Shown one piece after another: positions 37,102 to 45,422 of a DNA stretch of 64,000 bases. Where the stretch lies: positions 434,001 through 498,000 of the forward strand of contig NZ_CYUJ01000002.1 of NCBI RefSeq assembly GCF_001299475.1, read 5' to 3'. A program made the position numbers and the translations under genes. Every line of letters begins with the position of its first letter. The stretch's first letter is position 1. The notes below the pieces were generated by a model. It made no database searches and was not told the DNA's origin. It saw only the letters and a program-made list of their open reading frames with translations. The stretch is from Neofamilia massiliensis (GTDB lineage Bacteria > Bacillota > Clostridia > Tissierellales > Peptoniphilaceae).

Positions 37102-37129
37102 AAAGCCAGCTTTTATAGCTGGTTTTTTT
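37102..37129 (+). terminator. Rho-independent terminator of the SLH gene
   Basis: AAGCCAGCT pairs with AGCTGGTTT around a 5-nt loop, followed by a T7 tract. Confidence 0.85.
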
Positions 37130-37198
37130 CTACATATAAATAATTCCAATAAAATAATCTAAAGAAAAGCAAGAAGTAAATAAATGCCTTGGTCTTTA

Positions 37199-37207
37199 TG
37201 ATATAAT
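37199..37207 (+). promoter_or_regulatory. Extended -10 promoter of dnaE-pfkA-pyk
   Basis: TGaTATAAT at 37199-37207, 19 bp before the dnaE ATG. An AAAGGGG ribosome-binding site lies between, so the leader is very short. No strong -35 is visible. Confidence 0.65.
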
Positions 37208-37226
37208 ATTTTAGAAAGGGGTTTTT

Positions 37227-40200
37227 ATGGAAAATTTTGTACACTTGCATGTTCACTCTGAATATTCGCTCTTAGATGGGTCTACTAGAATAAAAGATTT
37301 AGTAACTAGAACTAAAGACCTAGGCATGAATGCAGTTGCCTTAACTGACCACGGGTCTATGTATGGAATTATTCAATTTTATAAGGCTGCCCACGAGGCG
37401 GGAATAAATCCTATTTTAGGTTCAGAAGTTTATGTTACAGATAAGGAAATGACAGACAAGTCACCAACAAATAGAAAATACTACCACCTGGTATTGCTTG
37501 CAGAAAACAACGAAGGCTACGAAAACTTAATGAAGATTGTATCTCTTGGTTATTCTGAAGGTTACTACTATAGGCCAAGGGTTGATTATGATGTCCTAAA
37601 AAAATATTCTAAGGGTCTAATAGCAACATCAGCCTGCCTTTCTGGCGAAGTCCAAGACTATCTACTTAAAGGCGACTATCAAATGGCCAGAACCAAGGCC
37701 ATCTTTTATGAAGATATTTTTGGAAAAAATAATTTCTTTTTAGAACTTCAAGACCACGGCATGGAAGAACAAAAAATTATAAACAAGGGACTTTTAGAAC
37801 TTTCAAAAGACACTGGCATTGACTTAATTGCTGCCAACGACTCCCACTATTTAAAGAAAGAAGATTCCATTGCCCATGACGTTCTCCTTTGTATCCAAAC
37901 TGGAAAAACTGTCAACGACGAAAATAGAATGAGATTTCCATCTAATGAATTTTATTTAAAGTCGCCAGAAGAAATGTACGAACTTTTTTCCTATGTACCA
38001 GAAGCCCTAGCTAACACTCAAAAAATTGCAGACAGGTGTAAGGTTGAACTTGAATTTCACAAGACCAAACTTCCACACTTTGAAAGCCCAAGTGGCTACA
38101 CCAACGAAGAGTATTTAAAAAAATTAATTGAAGACGGCCTAGTAAAGAGATATGGCCTAATTAATAAAGAAATAGAAGAAAGATATAATTACGAATTTTC
38201 TACTATTAAGAACATGGGTTTTATTGACTACTTTTTAATTGTCTGGGACTTTGTAAGATTTGCAAAATCCCAAGGGATTCCCGTAGGGCCTGGTAGAGGT
38301 TCAGCAGCAGGATCAATAATTTCCTACGCCTTAGAAATAACAAATATAGATCCACTTGGGCATAAGCTTCTCTTTGAAAGATTTTTAAATCCAGAGAGAA
38401 TTTCTATGCCTGATATAGATATAGACTTTTGCTATGAAAGAAGGGAAGAAGTAATTGACTATGTCAACAACAAGTATGGCCACGACAAGGTTGCCCAAAT
38501 TGTAACCTTTGGTACTATGGCAGCTAGAGGATCAATTAGAGACGTCGGCAGGGCCTTAGACATCCCCTATGGCAAGTGCGACACTATAGCGAAGATGGTT
38601 CCTTCTGCACTTAATATGACCTTAGACAAGGCCTTGGAAATTTCAAAGGATTTAAAAGAAGCCTACGACAAAGATTATGAAGTTAAAAGACTTATTGATA
38701 TTTCAAGGGCAGTTGAAGGCTTGGCCAGACACACGTCAACTCACGCAGCAGGAGTTTTAATTACAGGCTCAGAGGTAACTGACTATGTGCCTCTAACTAG
38801 AAATGACCAAATCCTCTGCACCCAATACAATATGATTGAGTTAGAAGAACTTGGGCTTTTGAAAATGGACTTTTTAGGTCTAAGAACTTTAACAGTTATT
38901 AACGACGCCTTAGAGGCAATAAAAAGAGACAAGGGCATAGACATTGACATAAACAACATTGACTATGAAGATCCAGAAGTTTTAAAACTTTTTGGAACAG
39001 CAGAGACCATTGGAATTTTTCAATTTGAGTCTCCAGGTATGAGAAGGTTCTTAAAGGACTTAAAGGCAGACGTATTTGAAGACTTAGTTGCTGCCAACTC
39101 CCTTTTCAGACCAGGACCAATGGACCAGATTCCTCAGTTTGTCGAATCAAAACACGACCACTCAAAAATTTCCTACTTGCATCCAAAACTTGAACCGATT
39201 TTAAAGCCGACCTACGGTTGTATAGTCTACCAAGAACAGGTTATGGAAATTGTTAGAAGAATTGGTGGCTACTCCTTTGGCCGAGCAGATTTAGTTCGCC
39301 GTGCCATGTCAAAAAAGAAAATGGCAGAAATGGAAAGGGAGAGAAGGGTCTTTATCCACGGAGAAGTTGACGAAGATGGAAATGTTTTAATAGCAGGTGC
39401 CGTTAGAAATGGAGTTGACGAAGAGACAGCAAACAAGATTTATGACTTGATGATCACCTTTGCTAACTACGCCTTTAACAAGTCTCACTCAGTTTCTTAT
39501 GCAGTAGTTGCCTTCCAAACTGCTTATCTGAAAAGATATTATCCAGCAGAGTATATGGCAGCTTTAATTTCTTCTATAGTTTCAAACACTCCTCAAGTTG
39601 TTCTTTACCTAGAAGAGTGTAAGAGGCTGGGTATAGAAGTTTTAAGACCTGATGTAAATTATTCTTACAAAAAATTCTCTGTTGAAAATGAATCGATTCG
39701 CTTTGGACTTTTGGCTATAAAGGGAATTGGGTCAGCAGTAATTGATTCATTAGTTGGAGCAAGACAAGCTGGCGGACCTTTTACAGATCTAAAGGACTTT
39801 ATTGTTAGAGTCTCAGACCAAAAAGCCAACACCTTAAACAAAAGAGCTCTTGAAGGTTTTATAAGGTCAGGGGCAATGGACTCAATAATTCCATCTAGGG
39901 CCAAGGCTCTAAGTGTCTACGAAGATATTTTGTCCTCCCATGTCCAAGAGCAAAAAAGAAACCTTTCAGGACAATTTAATCTATTTAGTGGGGGTATAAG
40001 TGATAATGTAGAAGATTACAAGGTTGTCTATCCAAATGTAAAAGAATTTACAAAAAAAGAACTTTATGAAATGGAAAAGGAGACAACTGGCATTTATATT
40101 ACAGGCCATCCACTTGAAGAATATATGGACCAGATTAAAAAAATTAATATCTATTCAATAGCAGACCTAAAGGCCAAGGAAACAGAAGAAGACGATCTTT

Positions 40201-40697
40201 ATTTTGATGGCAAGATAGTAAAACTTGCTGGCATGATTATAAATGTAAAAAAGATGCTAACTAAGAAAAACGACCTAATGGCCTTTGTAAATTTAGAAGA
40301 TATGTATGACAATCTTGAGTGTGTAGTATTTCCAAAGACCTATGACCAGTATTCAAAGTATTTAGAAGAAGGTAGGGTTGTGACTATGGTAGGAAGAATT
40401 CAAACTTCAGAATCTGATGATCCCAAACTTCTAGTAGAAAAAATTTCTAGTCTTGAAGATGAGACTTTTAAGAAAAAACTTTTTATTAGGCTAGACAGCC
40501 AGGAAAACACTTATGCTATTAAGGATGTCATAAAAGTTTTAACAAAATATCCTGGCGATACAGATACGATTTTCTATTTTAATAAGGAAAGAAGATCAAT
40601 GGCCTACAAGGATTTGCAAATAGACGAAAAAAATATTTCACTTATAACTAGCGAACTTTTAAAAATTGTAAGTGAAAAAGATATTATATTAAAGTAG
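37227..40697 (+). CDS. dnaE: DNA polymerase III subunit alpha (DnaE)
   Basis: This is a 1156-aa C-family polymerase. The N-terminal PHP domain (HLHVHSEYSLLDG, ALTDHGSMYG) is followed by the palm with catalytic aspartates in PDIDIDF (near residue 395) and LKMDFLGLRTL (near 545), the GRGSAAGSIISYAL motif near 360, FRPGPMDQIPQF, and a C-terminal OB-fold region near 1010-1050. It lacks the exonuclease insertion of PolC. In Gram-positive bacteria DnaE usually assists PolC. It heads the operon with the two glycolytic genes, an old and conserved pairing in Clostridia. Confidence 0.97.
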   Translation: MENFVHLHVHSEYSLLDGSTRIKDLVTRTKDLGMNAVALTDHGSMYGIIQFYKAAHEAGINPILGSEVYVTDKEMTDKSPTNRKYYHLVLLAENNEGYENLMKIVSLGYSEGYYYRPRVDYDVLKKYSKGLIATSACLSGEVQDYLLKGDYQMARTKAIFYEDIFGKNNFFLELQDHGMEEQKIINKGLLELSKDTGIDLIAANDSHYLKKEDSIAHDVLLCIQTGKTVNDENRMRFPSNEFYLKSPEEMYELFSYVPEALANTQKIADRCKVELEFHKTKLPHFESPSGYTNEEYLKKLIEDGLVKRYGLINKEIEERYNYEFSTIKNMGFIDYFLIVWDFVRFAKSQGIPVGPGRGSAAGSIISYALEITNIDPLGHKLLFERFLNPERISMPDIDIDFCYERREEVIDYVNNKYGHDKVAQIVTFGTMAARGSIRDVGRALDIPYGKCDTIAKMVPSALNMTLDKALEISKDLKEAYDKDYEVKRLIDISRAVEGLARHTSTHAAGVLITGSEVTDYVPLTRNDQILCTQYNMIELEELGLLKMDFLGLRTLTVINDALEAIKRDKGIDIDINNIDYEDPEVLKLFGTAETIGIFQFESPGMRRFLKDLKADVFEDLVAANSLFRPGPMDQIPQFVESKHDHSKISYLHPKLEPILKPTYGCIVYQEQVMEIVRRIGGYSFGRADLVRRAMSKKKMAEMERERRVFIHGEVDEDGNVLIAGAVRNGVDEETANKIYDLMITFANYAFNKSHSVSYAVVAFQTAYLKRYYPAEYMAALISSIVSNTPQVVLYLEECKRLGIEVLRPDVNYSYKKFSVENESIRFGLLAIKGIGSAVIDSLVGARQAGGPFTDLKDFIVRVSDQKANTLNKRALEGFIRSGAMDSIIPSRAKALSVYEDILSSHVQEQKRNLSGQFNLFSGGISDNVEDYKVVYPNVKEFTKKELYEMEKETTGIYITGHPLEEYMDQIKKINIYSIADLKAKETEEDDLYFDGKIVKLAGMIINVKKMLTKKNDLMAFVNLEDMYDNLECVVFPKTYDQYSKYLEEGRVVTMVGRIQTSESDDPKLLVEKISSLEDETFKKKLFIRLDSQENTYAIKDVIKVLTKYPGDTDTIFYFNKERRSMAYKDLQIDEKNISLITSELLKIVSEKDIILK

Positions 40698-40708
40698 GAG
40701 GTGCCCAT

Positions 40709-41665
40709 TTGAAAATAGCATTACTAACAAGTGGCGGCGACTCTCCTGGTATGAACCCTGCAATAAGGGCCATAGTAAGGACAGCTGCCTTTAATAAAAT
40801 AAAAATTTATGGAGTAAGATCAGGCTACAAGGGGCTAATAAAAGGAGACCTAGTTGAACTTAATGTAAACTCAGTTGGAGATATTATCCAAAGAGGAGGA
40901 ACTATGTTAGGAACAGCTAGAAGCCCAGAATTTGAAACAGATGAAGGAATAGAAAAAGCTCTAAACGTTTTAAATGTCTATAACATTGACGGCCTAATTG
41001 TTTTAGGCGGAGATGGAACTTTTATGGGAGCAGAAAAACTATCTAAAGCTGGCATAAAAACAGTTTGTATTCCTTGTACAATTGACAATGACCTAGCCTA
41101 TACAGACTACACCATTGGTTTTTGGACAGCAATTGAAACTGTAACAGAAGCCATAGGAAAACTTAGAGACACATCATCATCTCACGGCAGAGCCAATGTT
41201 ATAGAAGTTATGGGTAGAAACTCTGGACAACTTGCCCTTTATTCAGCGCTGGCTGGTGGTGGCGAATCTATAATTGTCCCAGAAGAAGACGTAGACATAG
41301 ATGCCATTTGTAAAAAGGCCTTAAGAGGACGAATGAGAGGCAAGAAACACAATTTAATTATTGTAGCAGAAGGAGCAGGCAAGGCCTTTGATATAGCAGA
41401 CCAGATTATAGATAAAACTGGCATCGACACCAAGGTAACAGTTTTAGGACACGTTCAAAGAGGCGGCTCTCCTTGTGCAGTTGATAGGATTTTAGGATCT
41501 CTTATGGGCAGGCATGCAGTTGAACTTTTAATGGCAGGAAATACTTCTATAGCCATTGGAGTCAAAGAAAATAAAATTATCGACTTAAACATAAGCCAGG
41601 CCCTTGAAGAAAAGAGAGACTTTAACTACAGCATTTACGACACAATAAATATTTTATCAATATAG
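40709..41665 (+). CDS. pfkA: ATP-dependent 6-phosphofructokinase
   Basis: PfkA phosphorylates fructose-6-phosphate, the committing step of glycolysis. The 318-aa product has GGDSPGMNPAIRAIVR, GGDGTFMGAEKL, the catalytic TIDNDLAYTDYTIGF and QRGGSPCAVDRI. The glycine-aspartate pair in GGDGT favours ATP over pyrophosphate as donor. Start is TTG at 40709 with AGGAGG. It is 11 bp after dnaE and 8 bp before pyk. Confidence 0.96.
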   Translation: MKIALLTSGGDSPGMNPAIRAIVRTAAFNKIKIYGVRSGYKGLIKGDLVELNVNSVGDIIQRGGTMLGTARSPEFETDEGIEKALNVLNVYNIDGLIVLGGDGTFMGAEKLSKAGIKTVCIPCTIDNDLAYTDYTIGFWTAIETVTEAIGKLRDTSSSHGRANVIEVMGRNSGQLALYSALAGGGESIIVPEEDVDIDAICKKALRGRMRGKKHNLIIVAEGAGKAFDIADQIIDKTGIDTKVTVLGHVQRGGSPCAVDRILGSLMGRHAVELLMAGNTSIAIGVKENKIIDLNISQALEEKRDFNYSIYDTINILSI

Positions 41666-41673
41666 GGGGAAAT

Positions 41674-43434
41674 ATGTTAAAGAAAACCAAGGTTGTATGT
41701 ACCATTGGACCAGCATCTGAATCAGAAGAGATGCTAGAAAAATTAATGCTAGCAGGCATGAACGTAGCTAGATTAAACTTTTCCCATGGAACTCATCCAG
41801 AACATCAAGTAAGAATAGATAGAATTAGAAAAGTAGCTGACAAACTAGGCCTTTCAATAGCTATTATGCTAGATACAAAGGGACCAGAAATAAGGCTGGG
41901 AGATTTTAAAGACGGACAAATTGAAGTTGAAATAGGAGATACCTTTACCCTTACAACAAGGGACATTCTTGGAGACAAGACTATTGTTTCAGTTTCCCAC
42001 CAGGGTCTAGCATCTGATGTAAAAGTTGGCGACTTAATTTTAATTGACGACGGCCTAATTGAACTTGAAGTAAGAGAAATAAAAGACGGAACTGATATAA
42101 TTTGCCGAGTAAATAACTCAGGACAAATGTCTAACCACAAAGGAGTCAATGTTCCAAATGTAAAAATTTCTCTGCCAGCAATTACAGAAAAAGATAGAGA
42201 AGATATTTTATTTGGTATAGAAAACCAAGTTGACTTTTTGGCGGCGTCTTTTGTTAGGAAAAAAGAAGACGTCTTTGAAATAAGAAGAATTCTAGAAGAC
42301 AACCACGGCGAATATATACAAATAATTCCAAAAATTGAAAACCAAGAAGGAATTGACAACATAGATGAAATACTTTTAGCTTCAGATGGCCTAATGGTTG
42401 CTAGAGGAGATTTAGGAGTAGAAGTTCCACCTCAAGAAATTCCTCTAGTTCAAAAGATGCTAATAAAAAAATGCTATCTTGCAGGTAAACCTGTAATCAC
42501 TGCAACTCAAATGCTTGACTCTATGATTAGAAACCCAAGACCGACAAGGGCAGAAGTAACAGACGTTGCCAATGCAATTATAGATGGAACTTCAGCTATT
42601 ATGCTTTCAGGTGAAACTGCAGCAGGCAAGTACCCAGAAGAAGCTGTAAAGATGATGACCTCAATTGCTAGAAGAGTTGAAGAATCCCTAGACTATGACC
42701 TTATGTTAAATGAAAGTGTGTCTCTTTTAGAAAACACAACTACTAACTCAATTTCAAAATCAGCCTGTGTAGTTGCCAGAGACTTAGAGGCAGCAGCAAT
42801 TGTTGCAGCAACAACATCAGGAGCAACTGCAAGAGCCCTTTCAAAGTACAGGCCAAAGACAAAAATCCTAGCAGTAACTCCTTCTGAAAAAACTGTAAGA
42901 AAAATGGCCTTGTCTTGGGGAGTAGAACCACTTTTAATTCCAGACTTTACATCAACTGATGATTTAGTAAACGAGTCATTAGATCTTTTAGTCCAAGCAG
43001 GTATGCTAGAAGAAGGCGACCTAACAGTTGTAACAGCAGGAGTTCCTGTTGGCCTATCAGGATCAACAAATCTACTAAAGGTAAAAACAATAGCAACTTT
43101 AATTCTTTCAGGCCTTGGCCTAGGCAAGAGAAGTGGAGTTGGTAAAGTTGTTGTTGCAAACACAGAAGAAGAACTTCTTGCTAAATTTAAACAAGGAGAC
43201 ATAATTGTCTGCCAGTCAACTGACAAGGACATGGTTAAGTTTATAGAAGACGCCTCAGCCTTAATAGTTGAAGAAGGTGGTTACACATCTCACGCAGCCA
43301 TAGTTGGCCTTCATCTTAATATTCCAACAATTATTGGAGCAAAAGGAGCAACCACAACTCTTAAAGACGGCGATATAGTAACTGTTGATACAGAAGCAGG
43401 CAGTGTCTACAAGGGCAGAGCAAAAGTAAAATAA
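41674..43434 (+). CDS. pyk: Pyruvate kinase with C-terminal PEP-utilising domain
   Basis: Pyk makes ATP and pyruvate from PEP. The 586-aa product is longer than the 470-aa E. coli type. It has KTKVVCTIGPAS, LNFSHGTHPEH, MLDTKGPEIRLG, VARGDLGVEVP and the allosteric C-domain. After residue 475 comes an extra domain with EEGGYTSHAAIVGLHLN and PTIIGAKGATTTLKDGD, the swivelling PEP-utiliser fold seen in PpsA and PtsI and in Bacillus-type Pyk. The histidine in TSHAA is kept. A terminator follows. Confidence 0.97.
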   Translation: MLKKTKVVCTIGPASESEEMLEKLMLAGMNVARLNFSHGTHPEHQVRIDRIRKVADKLGLSIAIMLDTKGPEIRLGDFKDGQIEVEIGDTFTLTTRDILGDKTIVSVSHQGLASDVKVGDLILIDDGLIELEVREIKDGTDIICRVNNSGQMSNHKGVNVPNVKISLPAITEKDREDILFGIENQVDFLAASFVRKKEDVFEIRRILEDNHGEYIQIIPKIENQEGIDNIDEILLASDGLMVARGDLGVEVPPQEIPLVQKMLIKKCYLAGKPVITATQMLDSMIRNPRPTRAEVTDVANAIIDGTSAIMLSGETAAGKYPEEAVKMMTSIARRVEESLDYDLMLNESVSLLENTTTNSISKSACVVARDLEAAAIVAATTSGATARALSKYRPKTKILAVTPSEKTVRKMALSWGVEPLLIPDFTSTDDLVNESLDLLVQAGMLEEGDLTVVTAGVPVGLSGSTNLLKVKTIATLILSGLGLGKRSGVGKVVVANTEEELLAKFKQGDIIVCQSTDKDMVKFIEDASALIVEEGGYTSHAAIVGLHLNIPTIIGAKGATTTLKDGDIVTVDTEAGSVYKGRAKVK

Positions 43435-43441
43435 GAACATT

Positions 43442-43473
43442 AAGTAGTCTAGAAGACCTAGGCTACTTTTTTT
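43442..43473 (+). terminator. Rho-independent terminator of dnaE-pfkA-pyk
   Basis: AAGTAG-t-CTAG pairs with CTAG-g-CTACTT around a 5-nt loop, followed by T7. Its 3' arm and T tract (TAGGCTACTTTTTTT) are repeated exactly in the terminator after the YitT gene. Confidence 0.92.
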
Positions 43474-43540
43474 ATGAAAATTTTTTAAAGTCAAGTTGGT
43501 GAAAAGTATAAAAAATCTAAAGTAGAATTTCTTAAAGACC

Positions 43541-43569
43541 TTGCAAATTTTAAAATAAAAAGCTATAAT
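43541..43569 (+). promoter_or_regulatory. Promoter of the YitT leader
   Basis: TTGCAA (43541-43546), a 17-bp spacer and TATAAT (43564-43569). It predicts a start near 43576 and therefore a leader of about 280 nt. Confidence 0.75.
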
Positions 43570-43575
43570 ATGAAC

Positions 43576-43843
43576 AGTTGATTTAAGTATTTTACGGTGG
43601 TTACCGAAATTTTCAGGTAGTTTTTATCTGATGCTAAAGTTTACGACTGTAGAGCCTTTTATCTGCCTGATGTGGGAGATAAAAAAGCTAAAAAGTGACT
43701 ATTACGCTCAGAGTTTTTACAAGAAAAAATCAGCAAATAAAAAAGCATCAACACCACGAGATTGCAAGAGTACGAAGGCTATCCTTACGACCGACAGCAG
43801 TCTTTTTTGTTGGTCGGATACCTTCTGATATTGCAAAATATTA
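43576..43843 (+). ncRNA. Long structured 5' leader of the YitT-family gene, class unknown
   Basis: About 280 nt separate the promoter from the YitT ATG, with no credible gene. Pairings seen by eye: a small hairpin CGGT-ggtt-ACCG (43595-43606); CAGGTAG (43614-43620) with CTGCCTG (43663-43669); AGCCTTTTATCT (43653-43664) with AGATAAAAAAGCT (43677-43689), mutually exclusive with the previous pairing; and a long hairpin at 43775-43826 built of GAAGG/CCTTC, TATCC/GGATA and GACCGAC/GTTGGTC, with T6 in its loop. Alternative pairings and a long hairpin before AGGAGG are what a riboswitch or attenuator would show. I could not match it to T-box, lysine, SAM, TPP, guanidine, c-di-AMP, fluoride, Mg or Mn classes. 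Confidence 0.55.
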
Positions 43844-43856
43844 AGGAGGTGTAAAA

Positions 43857-44498
43857 ATGCTAAATCAAAAGCTGACTTGGTTTAAATTAACAAGAGCAGG
43901 ACTAATTAATATTATCTTAGGGTCTATGATTATGGCTTTTACAGTTGTAAATATCCATATCCCATCTCAAATTACAGAAGGTGGAATCCTAGGCCTGGCC
44001 TTACTTGCTTATAAGACCTTTGGCATTAACCCATCTATCCTAAGTCCAATAATGGATATTATCTGTATTATTATTGGCATAAATATTTTTGGAAAGATAT
44101 TTTTAAGAAGGACCATGGTTGCTTCTTTATTGTTTGCATTTTCCTATAAAATATTTGCTCTTATGGGCCCAATTCTTCCTAACCTTTATAGCTATCCACT
44201 TTTGGCAGCTGTAGTTGGAGGAATCGGAATTGGACTTGGCTGCGGCCTTGTAGTATCCCAAGGAGGAGCATCAGGTGGAGATGACGCCTTGGCCCTTGTT
44301 ATTTCAAACAAGGCTAAGATAAATATTTCTTATGCCTACTTATTAATGGACGTAATTGTCTTATTAATGTCTTTAACTTATATTCCCTTTGGCAGATTAA
44401 TTTTCTCTCTAATAACTACAACAGTTTCATCTGTTTTAGTAGGACAATTTGAGATTAAAGTTTCTAGCCCAGTGGAAGAAACAAATCTTACAATTTAA
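43857..44498 (+). CDS. YitT-family (DUF161) membrane protein
   Basis: This 213-aa integral membrane protein has about six hydrophobic segments. The pattern IHIPSQITEGGILGLALLAY, then GLGCGLVVSQGGASGGDDAL, is the DUF161/YitT signature with its GG-rich reentrant-like motifs. Transport substrate and role are unknown for the family. It lacks the C-terminal DUF2179 domain found in full-length YitT proteins (about 280 aa). An AAGGAGG site precedes the ATG. The gene forms its own cassette with leader, promoter and terminator. Confidence 0.82.
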   Translation: MLNQKLTWFKLTRAGLINIILGSMIMAFTVVNIHIPSQITEGGILGLALLAYKTFGINPSILSPIMDIICIIIGINIFGKIFLRRTMVASLLFAFSYKIFALMGPILPNLYSYPLLAAVVGGIGIGLGCGLVVSQGGASGGDDALALVISNKAKINISYAYLLMDVIVLLMSLTYIPFGRLIFSLITTTVSSVLVGQFEIKVSSPVEETNLTI

Positions 44499-44545
44499 TT
44501 TTTGTATTTTTAAATCGCAAGATTTCCAAGTTTATACATGAAAAG

Positions 44546-44568
44546 AAGTAGCTTAGGCTACTTTTTTT
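44546..44568 (+). terminator. Rho-independent terminator of the YitT gene
   Basis: AAGTAGC-ttag-GCTACTT, then T7. The 3' arm repeats that of the pyk terminator. Confidence 0.9.
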
Positions 44569-44604
44569 AATTAAGTGGAAGAGCTAATACCTTCTACTTA
44601 TTTT

Positions 44605-44637
44605 ATCGGCCTAGGATTTTTCTTAAGCCGATTTTTT
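44605..44637 (+). terminator. Second hairpin terminator downstream of YitT
   Basis: ATCGGC pairs with GCCGAT, with further partial pairing CTAGGA/TCTTAA around a T-rich loop, then T6. It insulates the two-component system from upstream transcription. Confidence 0.75.
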
Positions 44638-44663
44638 AATTATAAATCTTGGTATTATAAATA

Positions 44664-44672
44664 TGCTATAAT
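44664..44672 (+). promoter_or_regulatory. Extended -10 promoter of the two-component system
   Basis: TGcTATAAT at 44664-44672, about 84 nt of leader before the TTG start. The -35 region is poor. Confidence 0.55.
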
Positions 44673-44762
44673 ATTAGAGTAGAATTTAAAATATGATTTT
44701 CAGAGATAATTTATTTATACATAAAGTATTCATAGGATTTTAATATTTTTTGGAGTATAGAA

Positions 44763-45422
44763 TTGAAAATACTAATGATTGAAGATGACAGCACAATTGC
44801 TTTTGCTGTTAAAACTTACTTAAACAAACATAATATTGAAACTATTATTTATAACAATCTTTCTCAGGCAGAAAATCTTAATTTTAATGACTTTGATTTG
44901 ATTCTTCTTGATGCCAATCTTCCTGATGGGTCAGGCTTTAATTTTTTGAAGTGGCTGAGGGGATTTTCTGACCTTCCTGTAATAATGCTTACTGTAAAAG
45001 ATGAAGATGAGTATGTTATAATAGGTCTTTCCCAAGGAGCAGATGATTATATTACAAAACCTTTTTCTCTTCCTGTTCTAAAGGCGAGAATAGACAATGT
45101 ATTTAGTAGAAAAATAAAAAAGGTTGATGAACTGACTTTTGAAAATTTATCTTTAGATCTCATTTCAAAACAAGCTTCAATAGATGGAATAGATCTAGAC
45201 CTTAACTTAAAAGAGTTTGCTATATTGGAAATGCTCTTAGAAAATCAAGATGTAAATCTACTAAGGGAACGAATTTTAGATTATGTATGGGTTTATGATT
45301 TTTATGAAGTTAATGACAATACCCTAACTGTTACCATAAAGAGACTCAGATCTAAACTTGGAGATTATGGTAATCATATAAAAACAATAAGAGGAATAGG
45401 ATATAGGTGGGACAATGAATAA
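44763..45422 (+). CDS. OmpR-family response regulator
   Basis: This 219-aa regulator has an N-terminal receiver domain with the phospho-acceptor Asp50 in DLILLDANLPDGSGF, the acidic pair near residues 8-9, and the conserved Lys in DDYITKPFSLP. A C-terminal winged helix follows (TLTVTIKRLRSKLGDYGN, GIGYRW). It starts with TTG at 44763 after GGAG. It overlaps the kinase gene by 8 bp. Context places it with an ABC transporter in a likely antimicrobial-peptide or envelope-stress module. Asp codons are mainly GAT, unlike core genes in this window. Confidence 0.92.
   Translation: MKILMIEDDSTIAFAVKTYLNKHNIETIIYNNLSQAENLNFNDFDLILLDANLPDGSGFNFLKWLRGFSDLPVIMLTVKDEDEYVIIGLSQGADDYITKPFSLPVLKARIDNVFSRKIKKVDELTFENLSLDLISKQASIDGIDLDLNLKEFAILEMLLENQDVNLLRERILDYVWVYDFYEVNDNTLTVTIKRLRSKLGDYGNHIKTIRGIGYRWDNE

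Noticed and set aside
41805-43232. Long minus-strand frames inside pyk
   Set aside because: They are shadows of a well-conserved gene, with Ser/Leu-rich products typical of antisense frames in AT-rich DNA.
43628-43680. CTGATG motifs suggesting a hammerhead ribozyme
   Set aside because: The required CTGATGA and GAAA core with a cleavage triplet is not present in the right order.
43590-43790. Several ACGR sequences suggesting a guanidine-II riboswitch
   Set aside because: They are not the terminal loops of two adjacent short hairpins, which that class needs.
43631-43828. 65-codon open frame in the YitT leader
   Set aside because: Its codons are unlike neighbouring genes, it has no ribosome-binding site, and it lies inside the paired RNA elements.
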